DNA from: Fulvia fulva
Taxonomy: Eukaryota; Ascomycota; Dothideomycetes; Mycosphaerellales; Mycosphaerellaceae
Length of the DNA: 64,000 bases
Reading direction: 5' to 3'
Assembly: GCF_020509005.1 (NCBI RefSeq)
Contig: NC_063012.1
Location: forward strand, 4,154,001 to 4,218,000
The translations under genes and the position numbers were made by a program. The stretch's first letter is position 1; the number at the start of each line of letters is the position of its first letter. The notes beneath the pieces were generated by a model. That model was given only the letters and a program-made list of their open reading frames with translations. It was not told the origin of the DNA and did no database searches. Below, piece after piece: positions 55,815-64,000 of the stretch.

Positions 55815-57056
55815 CAGTCCTGGGCATAGTTTTTACAACCCCTATATTTGCGCTAACCCCTTCCGGCTATCCATGTCCATCTCAGAAGGTGTTGCTACCT
55901 TCAATCTCATTATCCACACACTCACACACGCGCTATCTATCGCCACCATGCCGAAGGGACGCGTCTTTACCGAATTCGAGAAGGGCGAGATGTGGTCTCT
56001 TCACAAACACGCCCACTGACCGCTGCAGCAGATTGCAGACGCCCTTTACACTAACAAAGGCTCTGTCTCTTCAGTAATCTCATGGCTTAAAAGAGTGCTA
56101 CCTTCCACACCGAAGAAAAGAGGCCCACCACCTGTAATCAACACCTCCAAGCGTCAGCGACTTGTCTATCGAGCCACCACTGATGGCAACAGCCGCCGCC
56201 TACGATACGAACAGATTGCCGCGATAGAGGGCATCTTTAGCGACGTCCGGACAGTAAGAGCTACGTTTAAGAAGGAGGGCTTCTTACGATATGTCGCAAC
56301 ACGCAAGCCGTTGTTGACTGAGAAACATAAGGAGGCACGGCTTCGATAGGCAAGGGCTCATATTAAATGGACAGTGGAACAGTGGGCTCAGGTCCTTTAG
56401 ACAGATGAAGCTTCATTCAGGTGTGGAATACTCGGACAGGTCTATGTGACACGTAGGGCAGATGAGGCTTATCACGAACACTGTCTTACAGCACGCTTCC
56501 GCAAGTTCTCAGCCTGTATGATATGGGGCTGTATCTCTGCAGATGGACCTATAGAAGTCCATATATTCGAGAAGGGCTCTGTCGACGGTGAGGTGTATCG
56601 CAGCCAGATTGTCCCTCTTATCCACACGGCAATTGAGAAGCAGCGAGTGTCAACAGGCTCGTAGGACTGCATTGTTATATAAGACAACGCCTCAATCTAC
56701 AAGGCGAAGGCAACGGTGAGTCTATTTAAGGAGAAGGGCCTACACCTTATGGAATGGCCAGCTGATTCACCAGATCTCGACCCGATTGAGAATCTATAGG
56801 CTCTTCTTAAGCATAGGGTAGGTGCTCATTTTCCTACAACACGAGATGAGGTAATAGCTGCTATCAAGATTGAATGGGCCAAGCTCACACCTGAGGACAT
56901 ACAACGTATATACAAGAGTATGCGAGAACGCTGCGAGGCAGTAATAGCCAACAATGGAGGACACACCAGGTGGTGAGCTACGCCAAGCAGTGGATACATC
57001 CTTCCTAATGAGGAAAGGTGGAAGAACAGGGGTTGTAAGCACTATGCCCAGGACTG
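55815..57056 (+). mobile_element. Tc1/mariner DNA transposon, RIP-inactivated
   Basis: A 1242-bp element flanked by TA on both sides (55813-55814 and 57057-57058). Terminal inverted repeats start CAGTCCTGGGCATAGT and continue to TTACAACCCCT, matching at 27 of 29 positions. It contains one transposase frame with six stops. Its size and structure match a canonical Tc1-like element. It sits alone among single-copy genes. Confidence 0.94.
55948..56976 (+). pseudogene. Tc1/mariner transposase pseudogene
   Basis: A 343-codon frame from an ATG in a good context (GCCACCATG) to TGA at 56974. It begins with a helix-turn-helix region and carries the DDE catalytic triad regions: TDEASF, DNASIY, and SPDLDPIEN followed by LLKHRV. 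It is interrupted by stops at 56017 (TGA), 56347, 56398, 56662 and 56797 (TAG) and 56680 (TAA). Most replace codons that are Trp or Gln in the family (for example the residue before TDEASF and the one after PIENL), as expected from RIP. It is not functional. Confidence 0.93.
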
Positions 57057-57485
57057 TATAGTCGCGTGGAAGCTGACTAACGTATCATGCACAGACAAGT
57101 CGCACGTGCTCAGCCACAATGCCTCAGCGACAGACTGCTCCTTTGCTGCACAAGAAGCCAGCACAAGTTGCCAAGCCAAAACCTTGCATAGAGTTTCCAT
57201 GCGGGCCAGGATGCGACTGGTGTGAATATCAATGCTTCTGGTAGGACTACGCTAATATTTGGCAGCGCTTTGTGTTGCATTCCCTGCACGATCATGTGAT
57301 GAACATATGGCGGTGAGCCCTGATATTTGACCAGAAAGCCATAGTCATGCATGCTTGAGAATATTCTTCATGTGTCTCATGCTTCGTAGGTGAGTGTACA
57401 TAGATCTTCATCCACGGCTTGGCAGGCCAATGCCTGGTCTTGTGCACATTCGACTCATGCTCGTGAGACGATAATTCCAAGTTCT
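57057..57485. other. Intergenic region right of the transposon
   Basis: About 430 bp, including the 3' flank of the LSB5-like gene. Short open frames look spurious. Nothing was recognised. Confidence 0.4.
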
Positions 57486-58790
57486 CTACACTTCTCTCCA
57501 GGTCATCCCGGCTCGTTCGTCGAACGGTGTCTTAGCCGCGTGGGAGTCACCGAAAGGATCGTCGTCGTCTTCATCGTCGTCGTCGAGCTTTGCCGAAGCT
57601 ACGGGCGCTGGCACTGGCGGTCTCGAAGGCATCGAAATGGCTGCTGGTGCTGCAGGTCTTGGTGGCTTCACGGGCGGTGCCTCACTCAGCGAAAGACCTG
57701 CCAGTTGGTGCTGAGCACTACTAGTACGAGCATGACCACCAGATCCTTTGATCCCGTCGGCATTCTCCCATGCATCGCTATCACTATCGTCGCTGATACT
57801 TCGATCCATAATTTCGTATGTAGTGAGAGCCTTGACAAGCTCGTCGTTGGCATTGACTAGACTGCCAATCCATTCGTCAGATTCGACGTGTTGGATGTAG
57901 TATAAGATCTTGCGCCTCAGGTTCTTGCAGGCTTCTACTCGCTTGAGCACTTCGATGTTATTCGAGACCCTCTCGCTTTCTCGATTGATTAGCTGGAGAC
58001 CATTCATCAGGTTGGTGGAAGCAATTGATGCTTGAGCAATGGATGTAGTCATGTTCTCTTTCTCCTTGGAAAGACTGAACGGCTTCCCTGTCTTGTCTTT
58101 CTTCTCCTTGAATAACTTATAAGAGAAGCCTGACGAGGTAGGCGTCAATGTGACAGGTCGTGAAGGCGCAGCGGACTGACCTAGTTGCTTATCCTTCAAA
58201 TTTGATCTCGAGCGAGACGATGATGAAGGTTCCGCAAATGGTGACTCCTGGTCTGGATCTGCAGGAATCTCTCGCAGCACTTTCTGCCGCGCAGCTTCAG
58301 GCCTTGAGGTCTTTGGAAACTCCTTGTACAAATTCGCTATTCGCTCGAGACCAGCTGTGTTCCTGTACGCATTTGCCCACTGTGCAAAAAGGACCCGGCA
58401 CTTTTGGCGTACGGTCGCATCGACCATATCATCACGAGCCATGAGACGTAAACGTTCCAACAAGGGCTCGTCCGCGAATGTCCTCTGGAATCTGCCGCCT
58501 GCATTCTGGATCAAACCGTCGAGAATCACCAGCGATCTGATTTGCCTTTGTGCATTGCCATATTTGCTGTGTAATGTCAGTACACACCCCGGGCGCAAAC
58601 GATGGTTATGGTCTCACAGCTTCTTGCGAAGCGCTCTAGCTGCTTCTGTAGGTCCCGATTCCTGGATGCGGATGACATCCACGAGGTCAATAACGCCGCC
58701 AATATCATCTTCCTCGTACTGCTCGCTCGTATATCGATCTATCAGAGCTGTGATTGCCGTGTAGGGCTTCTTTGATGAGCCGCTGAACAT
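57486..58790 (-). CDS. LSB5: LSB5-like VHS-GAT domain protein
   Basis: Probably links endosomal or endocytic trafficking to actin regulation, as Lsb5 does in yeast (it binds Las17/WASP, ubiquitin and Arf). Two exons (58790-58618 and 58566-57486) flank a 51-bp intron (GTGAGA..ACAG). Splicing joins ALRKKL to KYGNAQRQIRSLVILDGL in phase and gives 417 aa. The N-terminal VHS-type helical domain covers about residues 1-140. A GAT-like helical domain is at about 200-310 (LQLINRESERVSNNIEVLKRVEACKNLRRKI). The C terminus is Pro-rich and ends with an acidic run and DPFGD, a possible endocytic-adaptor motif. It starts at the ATG at 58790. It is divergent from the next gene. Confidence 0.88.
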
Positions 58791-59338
58791 GTTCCAGTGG
58801 TTGTCGCCGGGAGTTGATGGCTGCAAGACTGAAGTCGATCTGTGCCGCAATAGCTAGCCCAGTAGCTAGCAAAGGGTATCTGTATGCCAGAAGGGGAGCT
58901 GACAAGCATTCGTGACTGCCTTGTCTGGTGATTGCCGCTGATGAATCGCTGTTCGGCTCTGGTTCCGAGTGTCCTCCAGCCACTGGATTCGTGGTCTGAC
59001 CCAGGGGACTGCACAGCGGTCAAGTGTCTTCTGTAATGTGTAGTCTTTATGTCCTTAGAGCAGTGCAGGATGCTTCCAAACGATACTATCAAGATAGTGG
59101 GTGTTGGCGAGGTTGCGAAGTCGCAACGCGTCCATGTGACGAAGTGTCTTGCCGAGGTCGGTCCGTACCGGGTGTTCCTGCCTAAGTGGCCCTGGAGAGT
59201 CCCAATTGACCTCACCTTCTCTTCCGCTAACATCACAATTCACGTTGACAGATTTGGCATCGTAATCTTCGCGCTCACCCATCGATGGCATTCCTGCCGT
59301 GATGTGGACTGGATGGAGCGAGCAGGAAGTGCGTGGTG
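58791..59338. promoter_or_regulatory. Divergent upstream region of LSB5-like gene and unknown gene
   Basis: About 550 bp between divergently oriented start codons; both promoters must lie here. Open frames in it (for example 59049-59339) have no recognisable domain. Confidence 0.45.
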
Positions 59339-61163
59339 ATGCAGCAGGTCAACCAGCTGCGATCCAATCGTACAAGCCGCCAGGTACATGCAACGTCAGC
59401 CAGGTTCAACATGGGCTTCACAGCCATCAATACAACTAGGGCAGGCGGTGATACAGCGTCGACGGCTTCTGGTGAAAGAGGCAACCAGGATGCTGCCAGT
59501 CCTGCGACCATTGCCTCGGAATATCTTGGCCGTGGTCAGGCTGAAGCCACTGCTGCTCCAGTGGCAGCAACGTCCAAGAAAGTCGGCACAAAAGGCAAAA
59601 AGCGTGCTGCAACGACAACGGGAACTACCCAGAAGAAGCGGCGCAAGTCGAGCAATGTTGATGATGGCCTGCAAGTTATCAAGGCTCGTCCTCCCAACGA
59701 GCCGAACGAGTCCACCAATCCGTCAAAGCCACTGGCTACGGTGATCACAACTGGGAGCATGCCGAAGAAAAAGTTGTCCGCAGTTACGAAGAAGCGGAAG
59801 GACGACTCGCAATATGTAGGTGGCGATCTTGCTGAGGACTTGCCGAGCAAGGCAAAACCTGTCTCGCTCTGTGCTCAAACGACTTCAATGGATACGCTCG
59901 ATTCAACATCAGCGCGGACGTCCATAGACTCTGTCAAGGCGAACGCCGGACAGAGCATCACTGTGTACCAGGATCCCTCTTCCAGCATATCTCATCAATC
60001 GAATGTGGAACATTCGCAACCGTTGCTGCACGATGCTACCAATGTACAGGCAAACGCGAAGAGGAACCAAAATCCTATCGGTAGCAAGACTGACAGGATT
60101 CAGGTGAGAGCGTCAGACTTTCGTCCATCATCTTGGAGAAGACGTTTGTGGCAGTGTCTAACCATGCATCTAGGCGGCCACTACTGATGCTGCTGTTGAT
60201 GCTGCAAGCACCGCAATGAGACGCAGCGCCCGCGCCAAGCCGTCAGTCAATTATGTAGATCAAGATGGTTTCATCACGATCGAAGATACCGAATCGTCAG
60301 ACGATGGTCTTGCACAACGCCGCAGCACGACGACCCGTCGAAGAACACGAAGCTCAGAGAAAATCGGCGCAGACGATGGCTTTGGCGAAATCGACGACGA
60401 TGATATCTTGGAATCAGCCATGACCATTGACGATGCAATAGTCAATCGACCAGCAACGCCACCGCCTCGTGGCCGCAAGCAGAACATGCGTGATGTCGAT
60501 GAGCATGAAGACTATGGCGGTGCACTGTTGACCACTGACGACCTTAAGCTGTTAGGTAAGTCGCGTGATCTCTGCCGTTCTCTGCCATCAACGTAATCTT
60601 CAGTCGATGACCACAGCTAATATGATCAAGCGCAAATCAAAACCAAACACACTTCAAAGGAGCCCACAACCAAACCCATCGTCCGCAACCCTGTCCCACC
60701 CCCTATCTTCGACCGCTCCCCTCTTTTCGGCGCCTCCAATACCACCCTCCTCCGAACCTGCTTCCGCGTCGGCGAAGCCCTCAATACTGGGTCTCAAGCA
60801 GTCCGCGCCAATGAAAATGTCATCATCGAACTATACGCTCGCATCACATCTTCCTGGCGAGACACACCACCTGGTCGGAAGCAACATTTTGTTTTCAAGG
60901 ATCTATATCATGACAAGCCGCCGTATCTGGAAGGCGTGTTTGAGTTGTGGGATCAGGCGCAGCTTTGGGATCTAGATAGTAAGCCGTTTCTAAAAGCGGA
61001 GGAGAAGAGCGGGATGATGTGCAGGGCGATCGCGAGGATGAGGAGAGAAGGGATGAAGTGGAAACTGGAGGTGCTGAGCGTGTGGGAGGCGAATTGGGAG
61101 GATGTTGACTTTGTTGCTGGCGTTTGCAACGGAGATGTCACGAAGGATGGTGATGAGGAGTGA
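59339..61163 (+). CDS. Unknown nuclear-looking protein with conserved-looking C-terminal domain
   Basis: Three exons (59339-60103, 60174-60555 and 60631-61163) join in frame to 559 aa. Intron 1 is 70 bp (GTGAGA..CTAG, branch CTAACC). Intron 2 is 75 bp (GTAAGT..CAAG, branch-like CTAAT), with a rare AAG acceptor chosen because the nearby CAG leaves a TAA in frame. The N-terminal 250 residues are low-complexity and basic (KKVGTKGKKRAATTT, QKKRRKSS), fitting nuclear localisation. The middle is acidic. The C-terminal about 150 residues are compact (PPPIFDRSPLFG.., ENVIIELYARI, FELWDQAQLWDLD, VWEANWEDVDFV), and look like a folded domain I do not recognise. The ATG at 59411 is an alternative start. 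Confidence 0.75.
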
Positions 61164-61331
61164 GCCATTGATTGATGGGTATCTGGGGTGAATGTGGAGT
61201 ATGATGTTGCTATCTGGGGTCATTATTTGGAGGGTTGCTCGGAAATGATGTGAAGAGGAGGAGATAAGAGATACGTTGCTTTCGTCGGGTACCAGCAGAG
61301 CTATTCAAGTCTACCAGCCACGCGTCACCTT

Positions 61332-63776
61332 CTATTCAGCCATCTTGACTTCCTCCACAGCCGACACCAGTTCCGGCACATCATCTCCCTGCACGGCCCT
61401 GAACAACTTCGCCTGTCGGGGGTACACTCTCTTGTACATCCTGACCGCCACTGAATCCAACGGATTTACCTTGCCATCAAACGTCGCCTTGAAATACCCG
61501 TGCGTACCAAGAGGCTCTTTGACATATCCACTTCGTCCCCTCTTCGTCCAGAGTTGCAGAGCACGGAAGTATTCCACGTCCTCGTTGGAGAAGAACATGT
61601 ACCGGATGGTGACAAGTTTCTTGTGGATCTTGTACGGGTGTCCTGTGAGGATAATGCGCTTGGCGATCACTCGAGACGTGGATGGTGCCAATGTGGTTCC
61701 TGTGGCGATCATTTCGAGCTCTGATGAGGGTGGCGTGTCACAGAGCTGGCCGTTCGGATATTCGCTCTGATCGGGAGACTTGAAGAAAAGGCAAGGCACA
61801 CTACCCCATGTTACGGGTCCGATGAAGGTTGCAACTGCAGTGCGGCCTGGATGGAGATATCGATCGAACTTGTGGACGTTGTTCGGGGTGTTGCCGCCTT
61901 GTGAGAAGAGTGGATTGATGACTAGACGGCGAGGACCGCATTGCATGATCATTTCGGTCTTGGATTTGATCGGCCCTGGATAATCCGAGGAAAGAGATAT
62001 GGAGACATTAATAGCCGAGCGCTTGTGTTCGTGTTTGAGGAGGGAGTATAAAGCCGTCGGTGCTGGGAGCGCCTGAAGCTCTGCGACGCGATCTTGTGGG
62101 ATGCGAACATAGACGCTGACTCTGGAACCCGGCTTGACGCCACCAAACATGGCCTCCTTGACTACTCTATTCTTGACGGACTTGTAGTCCATGATCTCCA
62201 AGAGTCTGTTCCAGTCCTCAGGCTCGTATGGTCTGTCTTCCTCGGTCTCCCAGTGGCTTGTCCGCAAGCTCTTCAAGCCTCTGTAGCGTGCTAGTCTCTC
62301 TCGTGCATTCATGCCTGGGTGGAGCTCGATCTCGTCCGGAAACTCCAGGTCATCCTCAGCATCATCGCGGCGTTGCTTTCGGTACGCCTCGATCTGATCT
62401 GCCTCATCCTCGGGTGCATTGTCCGCAAAGTACTCACTCTGGGGGTATTCAGTTGGCGCGCCTTCCGTAGGCTCTTGCATGAAGTCGTCAAAGTGGCCGT
62501 CCGCAGGTCCAGCTGCAGGTGCTTCTCCGTTCAAGCTCATGTCATCATCATCGTCAACATCTTCTAGATCAGATCCTGAGTCAGATACATCATCCAAGTA
62601 CCATGCTGCTTGGTATTTGCTCGTCCCGCGTGGTAATCGTTTGGGTGCTGGTACAGCATCTCTCTCGTCATCATGGAAGTAATGGTGGTCGTCCAGAAGT
62701 ACCGCTTTGCGTTCTGAGGGCGCGATTGATGCGGTGGGGACATCGTCCATGGTCGCCTCCTCTGGAGCAAGCTCCGCTAAGTCATCCTGCTCTTCTGTCG
62801 GTGTCTCCAGGGTGATCTCACCAGCAGGGGTATCAAGTGCCATTTCGTCCGTCTTTGTTCGCTTGGACTTGGTGGGAAGTGGCGCTGCGGTGATCTTCTC
62901 AAGCTGAAAATCGCCCCAGTCCCCCAGTGTGACCAGGCGGTCTGCTTTGAGGCCTTTACCACGCACATGGCCAGTGACCACATATTGCTCACCCTCCCAG
63001 CGTGCATCGTCCAGGCGCATCCAGCTCCGGTCTTCTCGCCACCGAATGCCCTTGGGCATGAGTGTGCACAGCGAGCGCATGACGTTGCTGCAGTCTTGTC
63101 TGTTGCTCAGGTCATGTACCTTGTCCTGCGAGGCGAAGAAATGGGTGATGTAGCTCTTCAGACTCTTGACGACATCCGGCCTCTTCTTCACTGGCTCCAC
63201 CTTATCGAGATTGTGCACTCCCGTCAAGACTGTACCCACGCCCTGTGACTCAATCGCTCGCAGCATCGACTCTCCAAGCTCATCGACCTCATCATTTGCG
63301 CTCAGCACAAAAAGCACAAAGTCGGCACTTCTGCATGCATCCAGTGTTGAGAACAGCTCCCGTCGCGGACAGATGTACTGCACCTTTTGCTTGAAGCGAG
63401 GCACCTCGGTAGCCTTCGTTACATCCTGTGCCTCGATGCCTACACTTTCATTCAGGCGCTGGGCGACAGACTCGACATGGCTATCACCGCAAAGCGCGAC
63501 CAGTGCCACAATGCGTGGCGCGCCATCTTTGCCTGTGAAGACAGCTCCCTTGTCCTCTCGATCGGCATGGTGGTTGATCCTCAGCTGCCTGGCACGGTTT
63601 CGGCGATCAATCTTCGACATGACTTGCTGGTGTGGCGTCTTGCGCGATCCCGTCTCGAGTGACTCGACTTTGCCCTTGCTCTTCTCCTTCAGCGCGCCTT
63701 TGGTAGCGTGCTTCGTCTTGAAAGGTTTGTTGGTGGACTTGGTCGTCGAGCGGTGATGATGCTGGTCTTGCGCCAT
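61332..63776 (-). CDS. TSR1: TSR1, 40S ribosome biogenesis factor
   Basis: A nucleolar/cytoplasmic assembly factor for the small ribosomal subunit, related to the GTPase Bms1 but without a working G domain. It is 814 aa, single exon. The start was taken at the ATG at 63776 (MAQDQHHHRSTTKSTNKPFK), which matches the typical His- and Ser-rich N terminus; the frame continues upstream to 63881 without need. The N-terminal basic region is followed by a degenerate GTPase-like domain, an AARP2CN region (about 200-290), an acidic middle, and the C-terminal RIBIOP domain (PRRLVINPLFSQ, HKFDRYLHPGR, TGHPYKIHKK, KEPLGTHGYFKATFDG, YKRVYPR). It is convergent with the preceding gene, about 170 bp apart. Confidence 0.95.
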   Translation of the reverse strand: MAQDQHHHRSTTKSTNKPFKTKHATKGALKEKSKGKVESLETGSRKTPHQQVMSKIDRRNRARQLRINHHADREDKGAVFTGKDGAPRIVALVALCGDSHVESVAQRLNESVGIEAQDVTKATEVPRFKQKVQYICPRRELFSTLDACRSADFVLFVLSANDEVDELGESMLRAIESQGVGTVLTGVHNLDKVEPVKKRPDVVKSLKSYITHFFASQDKVHDLSNRQDCSNVMRSLCTLMPKGIRWREDRSWMRLDDARWEGEQYVVTGHVRGKGLKADRLVTLGDWGDFQLEKITAAPLPTKSKRTKTDEMALDTPAGEITLETPTEEQDDLAELAPEEATMDDVPTASIAPSERKAVLLDDHHYFHDDERDAVPAPKRLPRGTSKYQAAWYLDDVSDSGSDLEDVDDDDDMSLNGEAPAAGPADGHFDDFMQEPTEGAPTEYPQSEYFADNAPEDEADQIEAYRKQRRDDAEDDLEFPDEIELHPGMNARERLARYRGLKSLRTSHWETEEDRPYEPEDWNRLLEIMDYKSVKNRVVKEAMFGGVKPGSRVSVYVRIPQDRVAELQALPAPTALYSLLKHEHKRSAINVSISLSSDYPGPIKSKTEMIMQCGPRRLVINPLFSQGGNTPNNVHKFDRYLHPGRTAVATFIGPVTWGSVPCLFFKSPDQSEYPNGQLCDTPPSSELEMIATGTTLAPSTSRVIAKRIILTGHPYKIHKKLVTIRYMFFSNEDVEYFRALQLWTKRGRSGYVKEPLGTHGYFKATFDGKVNPLDSVAVRMYKRVYPRQAKLFRAVQGDDVPELVSAVEEVKMAE

Positions 63777-64000
63777 ATTTGTACTTGGCTTACTATCGTT
63801 GCCGGCCTTGAATCGATATGGCAGTACACTCATGCTGTTCGCGGACAAGGGAAAGTGTGGGTGTTTGTTGGGGAGCGACAATTTCGAGTCGTTCCTTCCC
63901 TTATCGATAAGCTCGAAACTCTAAATGCGCCAAGGGAATGAAAACTCGAGGAGTTCCATGGTCCCCCATTCACAGCCATTGCGACCACATGCAACCAGTC
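63777..64000. promoter_or_regulatory. TSR1 upstream region
   Basis: About 220 bp to the window edge; TSR1 promoter expected. No specific motif was assigned. Confidence 0.4.

Noticed and set aside
1..64000. CRISPR arrays, operons, rRNA or tRNA genes, Starship-type captain gene, secondary-metabolite cluster
   Set aside because: Looked for by eye and not seen. The gene content and introns are fungal; the only tRNA-like match is the copia primer site.

Overview
The window looks like nuclear DNA of a filamentous ascomycete, probably a Dothideomycete. Genes are compact, with 50-75 bp GT..AG introns, CTAAC/CTGAC branch sites and typical fungal families: ING-PHD, heme-thiolate peroxidase, LSB5, TSR1, P5C dehydrogenase, branched-chain E2. 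Repeats carry the signature of repeat-induced point mutation (RIP). Species is not claimed. All calls come from reading the sequence; no database search was run.

The window has two compartments. From 1 to about 39.9 kb there are only transposable elements. Most are RIP-mutated: CA and TG are scarce, TA is abundant, CG is retained, and old reading frames are filled with TAG stops where Trp or Gln stood. The order is: 3' half of a dead LINE (1-2155); an old Ty3/gypsy element C on + (2156-3644 and 10867-13196) split by chromovirus A on - (3645-10866, 184-bp LTRs, TSD TAAGG); a second copy of that chromovirus, B, on + (13197-25952), split between integrase and chromodomain by a young Ty1/copia element on - (19435-24969, 233-bp LTRs, TSD TACTA, one uninterrupted polyprotein); a RIP-ruined gag-like stretch and a scrap of copia gag (25953-27443); a LINE with two intact ORFs (27444-32362); an unassigned ruined stretch; a third, RIP-dead LINE carrying a 1363-bp tandem duplication (about 33446-39354); and a solo copia LTR (39504-39737, TSD ATACT).

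From about 40 kb to 64 kb the DNA is gene-rich with normal base use. The genes are a HAD-family hydrolase (-), an ING/PHD chromatin reader (-) sharing a divergent upstream region with a coiled-coil protein (+), a secreted heme-thiolate peroxidase (+, 3 exons), a possible small ORF and gluconokinase (-), mitochondrial P5C dehydrogenase (-) and branched-chain 2-oxoacid dehydrogenase E2 (-), a candidate tiny cysteine-rich protein (-), a RIP-dead Tc1/mariner element, an LSB5-type VHS-GAT protein (-) divergent from an unknown nuclear-looking protein (+, 3 exons), and TSR1 (-). The genes are singletons, not a pathway cluster, although P5C dehydrogenase and E2 both serve mitochondrial amino-acid catabolism.

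The most unusual signals are: (1) a 53-codon, cysteine-rich, coding-looking extension directly in frame after the ING gene's TAG stop, in a context that fits the yeast readthrough consensus; (2) RIP-type mutations confined to the outer 30 bp of one copia LTR where it touches RIP-mutated DNA; (3) a 49-aa Cys-rich mini-gene; (4) the TGATG stop/start coupling and TCTA-repeat tails of the LINE family; (5) the large tandem duplication inside a dead LINE.
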